Source: Topomyia yanbarensis (lineage: Eukaryota > Arthropoda > Insecta > Diptera > Culicidae). Taken from it: DNA of 64,000 nucleotides. The position numbers were made by a program, and so were the translations under genes. Shown here piece by piece: positions 1 through 10,690 of the stretch (the stretch's first letter is position 1; the number at the start of each line of letters is the position of its first letter). The notes under the pieces were generated by a model. The model saw only the letters and a program-made list of their open reading frames with translations. It had not been told where the DNA came from and searched no databases. The stretch is from assembly GCF_030247195.1 (NCBI RefSeq), contig NC_080672.1, positions 387,765,037 to 387,829,036 on the forward strand. The letters run 5' to 3'.

Positions 1-482
1 AAAAATCCGTTCATAAATACATGATAAAAAATCACGATTTCGTGAACTGAACGGTTTACGAAAATCTTGACCGAGGTTCTGAAATTATGAATAATAAACT
101 AGATCGTGGCGTAACATATTTTTAATGAAGAAAAAAAAATAAAAAAAATTCGTTGCATACTAGTGGGGGGGGGGGATAACGACATTTGTGACAATTTGTG
201 GCATAGGGATGGGGGAGTCAATTTTGGGTAATTTTTGCGTTACGTAATTTTTAAATGGATCCTTATAAAAACTAACAAGTTTAAAGAGGCTTTCAAAAGC
301 GGAGCCCAATACCTTGGATACCATCCATAAATTATGCCACGCTAAAATTGCTTACAATGGACCCCTCTCTCCAGTTTTTGTCAATAATTGCCACAATTCT
401 TATCCTTCAAATATACGTTGCAAAGTGAACGACAACTAATAGTCGCTCGAACTAATATACATTGTTTCCAGAACAATGAATA
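1..482. other. Non-coding sequence, no gene seen
   Basis: AT-rich with no recognisable coding. It starts with a motif of the type atcacgatttcgtgaactga that recurs in degenerate form near 5.9-6.3 kb. A run of 11 consecutive G lies near position 164-175, which may be a slippage or assembly-error site. Confidence 0.5.
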
Positions 483-797
483 GATCCAGTGGATGATCTA
501 ACCCGCGACTGCTTTAGTGAATTGCGTGGTATTCAACTCAGTATTCGTGAGGAGGAGAATTTGCTCAAGGTAAAAATGGAGCTTAGGCTTACGGAAATCG
601 CCTTGATCCAGTTTCATCACCTACGCAATTCAACGCATTAGTTCCGGTAGCAAGTTTTATTTTACAGAACAACTTAAAACACGTGGTTGATGGTGAGGGG
701 TGTTAAAATTTCCGTTCACAAGGAAGATAACAAGCTAAAGGTACGACTACACGGCCTAGCATAGTATACCCACAGTAAGTCAATTGCAAAATACATG
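483..797 (+). pseudogene. Gag-like ORF1 relic of a non-LTR retrotransposon, N-terminal part
   Basis: Frame 483-641 reads DPVDDLTRD...FSELRGIQLSIREEENLL, then MELRLTEIALIQFHHLRN, and stops. Homology resumes in other frames as SFILQNNLKHVVDG and VKISVHKEDNKLKVRLHGLA, then SKSIAKYM. The same blocks, in the same order, occur in the minus-strand copy at 1972-2229 (MDLRLTEVAFLQYHHLHNAV, FVLQNNLKHI, VRLHDL, KLIAK), so this is a shared coding ancestor and not chance. The pattern resembles the N-terminal region of mosquito gag-like, zinc-knuckle ORF1 proteins, which bind element RNA. Several stops and at least two frameshifts make it dead. Assignment to a named element is not possible. Confidence 0.7.
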
Positions 798-1207
798 TTG
801 GTAAAAAAATGGTCAGTTGGTCCTTTTTGAGATGCGCCGCCGACCATATTTAAACGCGTGTCGATTCTAAATTTGACCTATGTACTATGCACTGAAAGTA
901 AGAACTCTGGTATGTTTTTTGTGAAACGATCACCTTATTGAATATAACACTTTTGTGTGATACTTTTCATTCTCAGTCTTCGGAAGATATGGAAACAAAG
1001 GTGTTTTCGAACAGAACGGCATTTCCGTTCCGAGTCTGGACAGGCGCAACTTAGCTGAATACTGACAACTGACATTACATCATGCCTTCGATTTTGACTG
1101 TTGCTGAACACCCAAAACATAATCTCATGCATAAAATGTAAGAGACGCTTCATTTGGTTGAGCCCCTATCTTGACCAACGTTACCAAACGAGACTCATGG
1201 CCTTTAA

Positions 1208-1390
1208 CTATTAACCTTTGTTTGGCAGTACAGAGGGTAAGACGTTGGTTTCATAAGCAACCCGTCGTATGTTCGAGCATCAGCCAGGAAGGATTCTTAG
1301 TAATCAGTAGGATCCTTGCACTAGTCATGCAATTGTCCTGTTCATTTTTCAGACTCGGCTGCGAAGTCTGCCGAAACGAAGCTTAGAACT
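1208..1390 (+). mobile_element. tRNA-derived SINE copy
   Basis: It contains a Pol III A-box-like segment (cagagggtaagacg) and a B-box-like segment (gtatgttcgagcatc) about 35 bp apart, followed by a 3' body that includes cggctgcgaagtctgc. It matches the minus-strand copy at 29241-29395 through the tRNA-related head (cagagggtaa, caactcgtcgtatgttcgag). No clear target duplication was found. It is probably inactive. Confidence 0.7.
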
Positions 1391-1971
1391 GAAGACTAGG
1401 GCTGGACAGACTCATATCGGTATGATGGAAAGTTTTCTGTTCTAAGTTTATAACTGTTTCACTCTAGAATAGCTATCCACCTTTCAATTTTCATTTCTTT
1501 TGTTTCTCATTGCCATCAATTTGTCGAAAAAGCCAACAAAATTGATACTGTTGAACTTTTCCGCAGTTAAAATTTGGCCTAATGTTATTAAAAACCATAC
1601 TAGAAAACCGCGCCATTTCGTGATTTTTTCATACCAGCTCTTTTGCTTAAAGTATGCGTGGTCAAATTATTGAGTTCTGTATATCATACGATCAGAGTAG
1701 CCCAGGAAACGTTCGGACCCAAATCTAGATCGTTTTTCTTCCTTCGTTTATTTGACATCGCTCATAGCAGTAACTTAACGGGGTCGTAGGTTGTCCATGA
1801 TGTGGTCTCTGATTGCAGTACTTGCACGTAGAAGTTTGCCTCTAATGGGTGCATAGCGTGATTTGTTTAATAATAATACCGTGAGTTCTTAATTTTTTTA
1901 GTCAAGTAGAAGGCAAAAGGTCTTCTTTATGTATCAAGTGTAACAGATTCTACATCTCCGTATTGCAACAA
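1391..1971. other. Non-coding, nothing recognised
   Basis: AT-rich unique-looking sequence. No open frame, RNA gene or repeat could be supported. Confidence 0.4.
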
Positions 1972-2229
1972 TCATTTTGCAATTAGCTTAGGAGTGATAC
2001 GCGGTGATAGGTCATGTAACCTTACTTCTATATTGACATTTCTCCTGTACACAGGAACCTTAATTCCTACCCTGTCACTTTCATTAATGTGTTTAAGATT
2101 GTTCTGCAAGACGAAGCTTTCTGCTTGGCCTAGCGTGTTAAATGATATCAGTACTGCATTGTGCAAGTGATGGTATTGAAGAAAGGCGACTTCCGTTAGT
2201 CTAAGATCCATTTTCATAAAATATTTCAT
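1972..2229 (-). pseudogene. Gag-like ORF1 relic, N-terminal part (second copy)
   Basis: An 85-codon open stretch reads MKYFMKMDLRLTEVAFLQYH, then HLHNAVLISFNTLGQAESFV, LQNNLKHINESDRVGIKVPV and YRRNVNIEVRLHDLSPRITP. It aligns block by block with the broken plus-strand copy at 483-797 and more weakly with 23300-23560. Such proteins continue into a region with CCHC knuckles, but nothing of that kind follows in frame here, so this is a truncated piece. The opposite orientation to the first copy and the sequence differences argue for independent insertions or an old inverted duplication. Confidence 0.7.
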
Positions 2230-2249
2230 TTCACGAAAGCTCCAACATT

Positions 2250-2545
2250 CGTTTAATTTACTACGCTATATTTCACCCTAAGGAGAAAAATTGGGTAAAC
2301 GCCAAAATTTCTCACCAGGGCGAAAATTTTTTGGTTTCGGCTTCACAGTGTCTTATCGGTATAAACAAAACTTCTGCTCGGGCGGGACATCACGTTTGAC
2401 CAGTCGTTCGATTGAAACACAAAGTGTTTTTTTAGTTTTATGGATTTGTGTCAAACCGCCGCGGCGCTAATCTATTCCGACAAAAAGTTAGTGTCGGTTT
2501 CTGATGAGACGAAGTCGAAACGCACCCATGTAACATTTAAATTAA
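2250..2545 (-). mobile_element. Truncated and rearranged copy of the 48.1-kb inverted-repeat element
   Basis: Positions 2340-2545 match the centre and one arm of the element at 48099-48382 (shared words include cttctgctcg, ttcgattgaaacacaaagtg, gcgctaatctattccgac and gaaacgcac). Positions 2250-2330 (atatttcaccctaagg, gggtaaa, aaatttctc) are the reverse complement of the module flanking that element at about 48400-48490. One arm is missing, so this copy cannot form the full palindrome. Confidence 0.7.
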
Positions 2546-3081
2546 CTCAAATATAATTAATTCCCGGTTGAAAATCACTATTTTATATTGAAAGCTGATG
2601 ATATCGCTACGTCATCAGTCCTTGGTTTTGTTGGTTTGCGTGTTTCAACGCAGATATAATAGCCAGCATGACAAGGTTTGTGCAAGAAGTCGTTTCTACT
2701 TTCCTTCACAACCCAAAAATATCCCACGCCGTATTACGCCGCCACCAGAGATCACTACCATTCGACCAATTTTATACATTTCGCAATGAAAATTTAGGAC
2801 ACTGAATGTATCGCAAAAATGTATTCTATTTAAAATACAGTACACTTCTTCAAGGATTTAGGGTCTCTACGCAAAAAATACGAATCTTAATTCTCCATAA
2901 AAGATCCAGGAGCTTTTCTAAAAACCAATTTACCTAGCTCAGAAGCTAAAGTATAGATAACAAAAAACGATTCCGAAATTCCGCCATTGATTTTAAAGTA
3001 TAACCGTTTACATTTTTCCAACCAAAAACAAAATTAATTCTTTGATTTTTTTTTAAATTTCAAACGACCTGATGAATTGCT
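2546..3081. other. Non-coding, nothing recognised
   Basis: AT-rich. The short frame at 2598-2789 has no recognisable protein pattern. Confidence 0.4.
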
Positions 3082-3318
3082 TCATGGTGTGACCGAAATA
3101 GCAATATTCGATCGGATAAACTCAGGGCCGTGATAGCAAGTTCGAAGCAGGCAAACGATATTGTTTGCTGTGAGCTCTTCACCGGCTACCACATTTACAT
3201 CCCCGCTCGCGAAATTGAGATCGATGGTGTGGTCACCGCTGGGAGTCTGACGTGCAAGGATCTGCTCTATGGTATAGTAACTGCTTACATAAACTGAATT
3301 CAATTCTTTTCGAGTGAC
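3082..3318 (-). other. Unassigned open frame, possible coding relic
   Basis: A 73-codon frame (MNSVYVSSYYTIEQILARQT...TANNIVCLLRTCYHGPEF...) is less AT-rich than its surroundings and has a balanced protein-like composition. It stays open a few codons upstream of the Met, to a TAG. I recognise no family and found no second copy in the window. It could be a relic of a transposon protein or chance. Confidence 0.25.
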
Positions 3319-5889
3319 CTAATTACCAAGATACAACCTCTTGCACAAGTTTCATACGCTTGTCCATCTATTTGTAACGTGGGCCATGAACCTTCATAAT
3401 TATAAATAATTGGGCGCCACAGCTATCCATTGTAGTAATAAGAACCGCAGTGGAAAGTGTGGTGAGAATCGTGGGAATGCAGTGACAATGCTGAAAAAAG
3501 TCCTTACTGCATGATCTCTCGACATATACCGAAATTTCATTCTATAACTTAAATATCACCTAACAGCAAATTTTATCACCATTCTAATAAAGTATCTATT
3601 TAAATGTAGAAACATTGCCGAAGTTACCAAGACCATAACCAACAAATAACTAATAGTTTCGTCCATACTTCTTCAAAAATTATGCGGCAACTACACATTG
3701 TAGACTCAACTAACACAAAAGCATGGATGGTCCCCACAAAATCTCCTCGTTTACCGTTTCGCTTTTGATATTGCACGGTATTAAACGTCATAAATTTCCT
3801 GAAGGGACCATCGAATGAATTATATTTTTCGATGAAATCTACGATACAATAAATAAAGTACCATCAATCTATTGCAAACGGTCACAATAAAATAAACCCT
3901 TTCGCTTTTGTACTCCACACCAGCCGGCAGGTATTGTGCGCGAGTTCTGCGAGGGCCTCAATACCTAATGACTCTGCTAATGATTGCCAAGACAATTAAT
4001 GCACATTAGTTGGAACTAATTTTTGTGCACCTTCTGCGCGTGATGACGGCGGTAGTTTTCCATAGTTGTTTATAACTTCGTGAATTGGTGAAACTTGAAG
4101 GGTTGCACCCAGTACCTCAAGTGTTTTGTGCACACAACCTAACCTATTCGACCTTGAGCTAAGATTGCATTCAGTGCTTATATAAGGCATAGTATATGTA
4201 CGAAAAACTAGTTGGTTAGGAATAAAACATTTTGGCTAAGCGGTCTGATATTTTTTTTTGATTCAATACAATGCCTGAAAACTTAGTATTCCTTATCATT
4301 CAACAAGTGCTGTGGCAGCTGTGCGTGTAACCGTCTAATGCTTATTTTTTTATTGGCCAATTACTGAATGATATGAACTGGATAATCGAGAAATAGTTTT
4401 ATTTGTGTACCCATTTCGGACCGGCTTTCTGGCCTGCGAGGGCATTACATGTTATCAATTGTGTAATTGCAAATAAAAACGAAATAATCCAAATTGTTAT
4501 AAGCCTTTTTGCTATTTTAGGCTAAAATAAAGCCATTGGACGCTAAGAAAAAAGTGAATTCGTTGCATTTTAACAGTTTGATTTTTAGTCTAGATTTTTT
4601 TTTCGATTTTCAATTTTGGAATCTAATGGACTGATCATTTTAAAACAACAATAATTAAACAAGAAGAAATGAACTTGGAGAAAAATCAACAAACGCTCTA
4701 CTGGAGCTGTAGCGTAATTTAAAACAACACACAGTCACAGCTACTGTCAAATCACAGCCATTGCGCGAGAGCGCGACTTGCCAGTCGGAGTAACAATTTG
4801 TTTGAAACCTTTAGGTCGGTATGTTTATTTATGTACACAGAGTCAGACATAGCACGACCAAACACTGTCACGCCACGATATGCATGTGTATAGTGCACGA
4901 ACCTGCAGTAGCAACAGCAGAAGCACGCTATAAGCTGGTGGTGCTGCTGCTTGCTACTGCTGCGGAACGCGTTTGGGGTTTGGCATTTTTAGCATACGCA
5001 CGTCTAGTTGCACCAGCCAGCTAACCGGCAGACACCCAAGTGAATAAATCAACAAAACGATTCGCTGGAGAAGTTTCTTGTTAGTTCTACACGCTTCAGC
5101 TGGCAGGCTCCCAGGAAAAATTTATGTAAGTCTAAACGACGGCAAGGTAATTGCGGTGAAACTCGTGGAACCGCAGAAGCAGTTCCAGAGCTAAATGGTT
5201 GCTGAGCTTTCTAGATTGTTTCGATGCTTTCACATTCTATTGGTCGTAGGCATATTGAGAACATTTTAATTTGGAAAAGCTTGTTGAAATGTCAAAACTC
5301 GATCGCCAAGCTCAAATTTTGACAATTTAGAAAAATTAATTATGTTGATATAGTAACCCGATCAGAGAGAAATAACAGAATTATAACTCACGCTGATAAC
5401 AATTTGTTCTTCACTGTATGATTCAGTGGTAATTCAGGCATGAAATCTCTCTCGCAACATGTTGAAATCGTTGTATAAGGAAATATATGAGAAATGGTGA
5501 ACCAGGAAGTATTGGGATTATCGACGAATCTATTTATGCCTCGTATACCGCTAATATTTTCACGTGAACAATTTGACAAAACACTCAATATTACTCATCG
5601 ATACATATTTGGTTGTTGAGAACTGGTTTTTGATTCAAATTATACACGATTTTGCATGCTTGTGAAAAAGTTCACAAATTTAGAGGATGTCCTAATCGTT
5701 TTCATTCCATTGCTACTCTGCTCATATTTTTGAAATTTTTATGTGAGCTTTTTCACGAATTTTGGAGTATTCATTTCAGTTCCGTGAAATGGTTCGTCAA
5801 ATTTAGTAGTGCTCCGCTGTTAGCGACCCTTCACAGGTTCGGGCAGTAGATATTAACAGAAAAGTCTTAGGGCCTTGAACATTGTTTTC
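3319..5889. other. Non-coding sequence with a GC-richer island at about 4.7-5.1 kb
   Basis: Mostly AT-rich with no supported gene. The island at 4730-5110 carries CAG/CTG-rich sequence and a hairpin (listed separately). The 15-base word ctactggagctgtag at about 4699 also occurs at the start of composite repeat copies near 38.26 and 61.73 kb, but the flanks here do not match further. Confidence 0.4.
4906..4959. repeat. CAG/CTG imperfect hairpin, about 19-bp stem
   Basis: The left arm cagtagcaacagcag...cac (4906-4926) pairs with the right arm gtgctgctgcttgctactg (4941-4959) with two small bulges, leaving a loop of about 14 nt. It could be trinucleotide-rich low complexity or a pre-miRNA-sized fold. 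Sequence alone cannot decide. Confidence 0.55.
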
Positions 5890-6290
5890 ATTCGATAAGG
5901 TTTATTTAAACGTACAGAGAGAAAACGAAAACTATGCTGTACGCCAAAAGTACGATACAGTCATAATTTGTGTTATTGACATAATTTGAAAAGCTACGAG
6001 TGATATTACTCTGCGTGTCACATTCGCTAGTAATCTCAAGAATAAAATAGCACGCTACGCATAAAGAAATTACGAAATCATGGAAATGAATCTCATCACT
6101 TCGCGTCAAAAACCCCAGAATGAATTCATGAAAAAATATCATGATAACGAGAAGAATAGTTACGAAAATCACAATATTCCACGCGAAAAGTTCGAGAGTA
6201 AAATCACAAATAAAATAACCCGGTAACGCGAAGAGAAAATACGAAAATCATGACAAAGCTCTTGAAATCGTGAATGACATTATTCAGCAA
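5890..6290. repeat. Degenerate tcatga / cgaaaat-rich repeat
   Basis: Words such as atcatg, cgaaaatcatga, cgcgaa and atttcgtg recur irregularly through this stretch and resemble the motif at the start of the window. Two minus-strand frames across it (5906-6172, 6204-6443) have no protein-like pattern. Confidence 0.35.
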
Positions 6291-6449
6291 GAAGGAGCCA
6301 ATAGTACTAAATAAGTGTCGGATACTGATGAGATGAATTTCATAACTAACTTTATTGTAGGTTTTATGCTCTTCATGCTCAAAAACGGTTTTTTTTAATG
6401 TTCTCCTGCGTGTAGAAAATAAGTTTTCATCTAAAACCTCCAAAAAATA

Positions 6450-7150
6450 TTACTTTAGGAGTCCCCGCAAGGAACACTTTTTGACCTTTCCAAGGAAGCT
6501 TCGGAAAAGAAATGTTTCTTTTCTTCCTATAACTTCTCGGCACTCCAGTAGACGTTCCTTCTTGTGAGTCATCAGAGTCGCCTCATCGGAAAACGAACGA
6601 GCAAAGAGATTCGTTGAAGATGGTGGCATAGCATTCCTTGGCATTTTTGCAGAAGATCGCTTGGAACGTTGTTGGGAACATTTCAGTTTATCTTCGCGTA
6701 CTTCGTATGCGGGACATGTCGAGAGATCATGTAGATTCTCCCCACGCACTGTAAGGGCACATTACAGTATTCCTACTGCATGAATCATCCTTATAAATCT
6801 CTTATGTGGCAAGTACGCCACAGCGGGCCTTATTGCTATAATGGGGTGCTGTGTGACCCAATTGTGTGCAATTAAGGCAGTTCATGATCCTTGGTACAAA
6901 CAAACTAACAGGCAGACGAATCTTGTGCAAGAGGATGTAGCTCGGCAAAGTAGATCCAGCGAACGTCATTCGATAAGAATTTGATTGGGGATATAATCTC
7001 GTTCCCGTTTTTTGCGATTAAGACTGAATTCAATCTTTTGTAATCCAACATTTTTACCGGCTGAAGTTGGGGTCCTCAAAACAGCCAACCTCATATTTCA
7101 GCAATTCTTCGCATGTCAAACTCTCGTCGTGGACGACCCCATCTATTTGC
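6450..7150 (-). pseudogene. Gag-like ORF1 relic with zinc-knuckle region
   Basis: Reading on the minus strand, an upstream block near 7135-7080 gives TCEELLKYEVG, followed in another frame by SYILLHKIRLPVSLFVPRIM (about 6945-6885). Next comes a CCHC-like knuckle, CLNCTQLGHTAPHYSNKARC (about 6879-6820), in which the final knuckle Cys is Tyr. After a stop at 6802-6804 and a frameshift, 6749-6450 stays open as MRGENLHDLSTCPAYEVRED, with KRSSAKMPRNAMPP further on. This order (RNA-recognition-like part, knuckle, H..L..CPAY knuckle, then a basic SYAxML-like tail) is that of mosquito non-LTR ORF1/gag-like proteins, which package element RNA. Frameshifts, stops and a lost knuckle Cys make it non-functional. 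Confidence 0.8.
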
Positions 7151-7504
7151 ACTTTGTGAGCTGGTCAATATGCAAAATATACTTCGTAAAACACTCGGAA
7201 GAAACAATCTCGTTTGCTTGATTTGAGCTGGTTGACACGACGTTGGGCTACTAGGGCTACAATTAAACAACTATCGATTGTTTTCGCGGAGTACATGCAA
7301 TAATTTTGAGCGGTGTGGCTACCGGTCTCTCGTGGTTCCAAGGAACCCTTGATGCATCGAGCGAAGATTTTAAACGGCTATCACACTGGACGGGACTAAA
7401 TAGTGTGCCCCTTCAAAAAACAGGTTTACATGCAATAAAGTGTGTAATAGATTGCCCAGAAAAAAAAACGAATTTTTGAAAACTCAATCGACCCACCCCT
7501 GAGT
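7151..7504. other. Non-coding, nothing recognised
   Basis: No supported gene. Slightly GC-richer sequence at 7300-7400 without an assignable frame. Confidence 0.35.
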
Positions 7505-8542
7505 CTTCAAGACGTTCTTAGGCTATTTAAGCCGTTTTGGGACGTTGGTAGACGTTTTAGATGATTTTTGACGTTTGATGACGTTTTTAGACGTTAATAA
7601 ACTTTTGAAAATTTGTTTGTGCTTTTTTGGAGTTCTAACAAGTTTTGGGCGTTTTTGACGTTTTAAGCGTTTTAAGATGTAGTTGGACGTTTTATAGTTT
7701 GCTATACGCTTTTAGGTGTTTCAAGACATTTTTAAACGCTTGTGGACATTTAGGCGGTTTAAGACGTTTTTGACGTTTGCTGGCGTATTTTGCCATTTTA
7801 AAACGTTTTTAGGCGTTTGAAGATGTTTTGACGGGTTTTGGTGTGTTCTGCCGTTTAAAGACGTTTTTAAGCATTTTTAGACGTTTTTTGACGTTTGATA
7901 CGTTTTGTTGACAGCTTTTAATGTTTGCGAGCGCTTTTCAGTGTTCTAAGACGTTTTTAGATACTTGTAGGCGTTCTTGGCGTTTTTAGATGATATTAGT
8001 TGTTATTGATTTCTTGAAATTTTAGACATTCTTTGGCATGTTAACGCGTTTTTGGGCATATTTTAAACATTTCTAAATGTTTTTGTGATTTTAGCCATTT
8101 TAAGACCCTTGTGCGCGTTTTTAGACGTTTTATAAATGTTTTGGCCTTTTAAGACGTTGTTAGGCGCTTTTAATATTTTTGAGCGTTTTTCAGTGTTGTG
8201 AGACGTTGTAAAACGTTTTGGACGTTGTTGGACTTATTTTTGCGTTTTTGGCTTGTTATGAAGGATAGGATAGTTTTATTTAAGGAGTCTTTAACACTGT
8301 GATCATTTGTCCCTGGGCTTGTAAAGAAGTTTCAGACGTTTTGAATAGAATTTAGATGTTTTAGTGGTTTTTTGGCGTTTTAGCCGAGACGTTTTTAGGA
8401 TGTTTGCCTTTAAGCGATTTAAGTCATTTTTAGATGTTGTTTAACTGCTTTAACACATGCTAACACGCTTTTAGAAGTAGACTAATAATTAGTTTATTTG
8501 GTTTTTTGACGTAAGTGCCAATACCTTATTTAAGAATTTTTT

Positions 8543-8810
8543 GGAGGTATCCAACGGGGAAAACTGATCGAAATGGTGGGTGAAGCAAAAGTAATTATGT
8601 AAAAAAAATCCTCCAGAATCGAGATTCCAACCCGCAACCTTCGAGATGCCGGCCCAATGCACTAACCCTTATGCTATCGCTGGAGAAGAAAGAACATATG
8701 ATTATCGCACTAGTGGTGATCGTACCCTACCTGCCAAGCGAGATCACACACAACAGCAGCTACCACCCAATACACAATGATTGATCAAGTTTTCCCCGTT
8801 GGATACCACC
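8543..8810. mobile_element. 268-bp TIR element with a tRNA-like core
   Basis: The ends are near-perfect inverted repeats of about 27 bp: the left end begins ggaggtatccaacggggaaa and the reverse complement of the right end begins ggtggtatccaacggggaaa. The interior at 8612-8684 (minus strand) is 73 nt and folds like a tRNA (separate entry). The element sits cleanly inside the GACGTTTTTAG array. No obvious target duplication was found. Confidence 0.8.
8612..8684 (-). ncRNA. tRNA-like sequence (tRNA pseudogene or SINE head) within a TIR element
   Basis: The 73-nt minus-strand sequence starts TCCAGCGATAGC and ends TCTCGATTCTGGA. The acceptor pairs TCCAG/CTGGA, an A-box-like segment (tagcataagggttagtgc) and a B-box-like segment (ggttgcgggttggaatctc) are present. 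The anticodon loop position reads CCGGCAT (GGC anticodon if real, but C instead of U at position 33). The T-loop is TTGGAAT instead of TTCGAAT. It is likely not a functional tRNA, and Pol III promoter activity is possible. Confidence 0.6.
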
Positions 8811-9154
8811 AAAAATGTTTGTAGACATTTTGGGCATCTTTAGAAGTTTTTTGCAAGTTTAAAATTTTTTAAGCCTTTTGAAACATTTTTAAACCGTCTT
8901 TGGCGTTTTAGCGATTTTATACATTATGTGGAGTTTTAGGCGTTTTAAGACGTACTCAGTCCTTTTTGTATGTTTTGATGCTTAAGGAGTTTGTGGACGT
9001 TTCTTTTCCAATTTAATGTTTAAACGTTTATGACGGTTTTAGACCCCTGTTTGGCGTTTTTAGACCTCGAAGGCGTTTTTGGATGTTTGTAGGCATTTTA
9101 GATGTGTTTTGACACTTCAAGACGTTTTTAGACATTAGTAGAGTTTTTATACAT

Positions 9155-9924
9155 CGTCGCTGTTGTGCTATCTTATGACAAATGCCATTTTGGGGTAAAC
9201 TGAGTTAGATATACCATATTACTTGTTTGAAAAATCTCTACAAAGTGGCGTTTTCAAAATTTTGAAATTCTACTTGGTTACTTAGATATAGCGAGAAACA
9301 TGATGAGAAATTGTGAGTTTTTTGCTTCAAATTACTGTATCTAGGGATGTGCTCAAGTTATATTGAAGTTTTAGATGTTTTTATGTGTGAAAATGTCTGA
9401 GTAATAAAATGGCATAAACATTTTCAAAAGAAAATTATACGAGTTGTGAGAAAAACACAGTTTTAGTTTTAAACTGGAAATAAAGTATATTTGGCAACAA
9501 TGCAACCAAAAATAACATTTTTTTCTAGATTCCCTGACTCATTTTCTTCAAAATGCATTTCACTGATTGTTCATAGACCATATAAACGCAAAGATATGAA
9601 TAAAAGTTAAAAATTGATGATTTTTTTCTATGGAAAATTTTCCATGCACGATTATGACACGTCATACAAATTTTGTCATCAATACACGCCTATGACACGT
9701 GTGAGTGCGACTTTTGTTTACATTCATAGTAAAAACTCGCAAACTAGTCAACCGATCTTCGTAATATTTGAGAGATTAATGCAGAATTGATAGAAGCATC
9801 AATTGTCTTCTTTGGATTGTTTATACCATTTATAAATTTCAAGATATTCAATCTCAAACTTTAAAAATCGTTTTTCTCGAAATGTGCTAAATGGCGCTTG
9901 TCATAAGATAGCACAACAGCGACG
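9155..9924. mobile_element. 770-bp TIR element flanked by ACAT
   Basis: The left end begins cgtcgctgttgtgctatctt at 9155, and the right end is its reverse complement, ending ...gcacaacagcgacg at 9924. The inverted repeats extend about 35 bp to gccattt. Both sides are flanked by acat (9151-9154 and 9925-9928), a likely 4-bp target duplication. The interior is AT-rich with no transposase, so it is non-autonomous. Confidence 0.8.
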
Positions 9925-10584
9925 ACATATTTGACATTCTAAGATGTGTAGGGTGTTTTTGAGGGTTTAGCGTTCTTAGAAGTTTAAGAGGTGTTTGAAT
10001 GTTTTTTAATGTTTTGGATGGTTACTCGTTTTATACATCACTATACGCGTTTAGACGTTTGAAGATGTTTTAAACGATTTTGGTGTATTTTGCAGTCTTC
10101 GTCGTTTTAAGTCGTTTTTAGACGTTTTAAACGATGTTTGGCGTTTTTTCGTTTAAAATGTTTTTAGATATATTTTGGAGTTTTCAGACGTGACCTGGTG
10201 ACAGACGTTACTGACTCAGACATTACTTCATTAAAAGACTTTAACTTCTCCCAAGTAAGTTGGATTAATTTGTAGTCTTCGGCAAAGTTTTAGACAACAA
10301 AATTATCATTATTTTCACATGCAGTGATAAACTGATACATACAATGCCGCATAGCGGTGAAAATGCAAGTTAGTATTCAGCGGTATCACTGGGTTTTGAT
10401 TCTCAGATAATAATTTAGATTAGTTTTCAGAAGAATAATTTGAAATATTTTCATATTTTTGTTAAATTGTGTTAAGCGAATGATCATTTTTAGATAACTC
10501 AAATTGTCGTCAAGATTTAGAAAATACATTTTTTTTAACATTGGATAGATCAATTGCGCATGACGGCACAAGACCTAACATCAA

Positions 10585-10690
10585 CATTGGCGCCAGTTGG
10601 ACACTAAATCCAAACAGTTTACACAACATGTGTGAACGCCTAAAGCAACTTGTTGGTGTCAGTTACTGATGAGTGGAACTCGAAATGTTC
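10585..10690 (-). repeat. Dispersed repeat fragment (three-copy family)
   Basis: The reverse complement (catcagtaactgacaccaac, ttgctttaggcgttcacaca) resembles plus-strand sequence at 61190-61335 (cgtcagtaactagcaccatc, gttcaaagcaact) and 42440-42495. It is an old transposon fragment of unknown class. Confidence 0.45.

Larger units (their letters stand above)
7505..10192. repeat. Degenerate GACGTTTTTAG-type minisatellite array
   Basis: Gacgtttttag / gacgttttgacgttt-like words recur every 10-15 bp across about 1.65 kb of array sequence, with strong divergence between units and strand asymmetry (G/T-rich plus strand). Two TIR elements (8543-8810 and 9155-9924) interrupt the array and are free of the motif. 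Another foreign piece may lie at about 8262-8325. Confidence 0.9.

Noticed and set aside
4698..4713. ctactggagctgtag word shared with the heads of composite copies a and c
   Set aside because: Similarity ends after about 15 bases. It is too short to call a fourth head.
8612..8684. Functional tRNA-Ala gene
   Set aside because: Position 33 is C, the T-loop TTGGAAT is off consensus, two acceptor pairs are weak, and it lies inside a mobile element.
7505..10192. CRISPR-like array
   Set aside because: The units are degenerate, of variable spacing and without unique spacers, and the DNA is eukaryotic.
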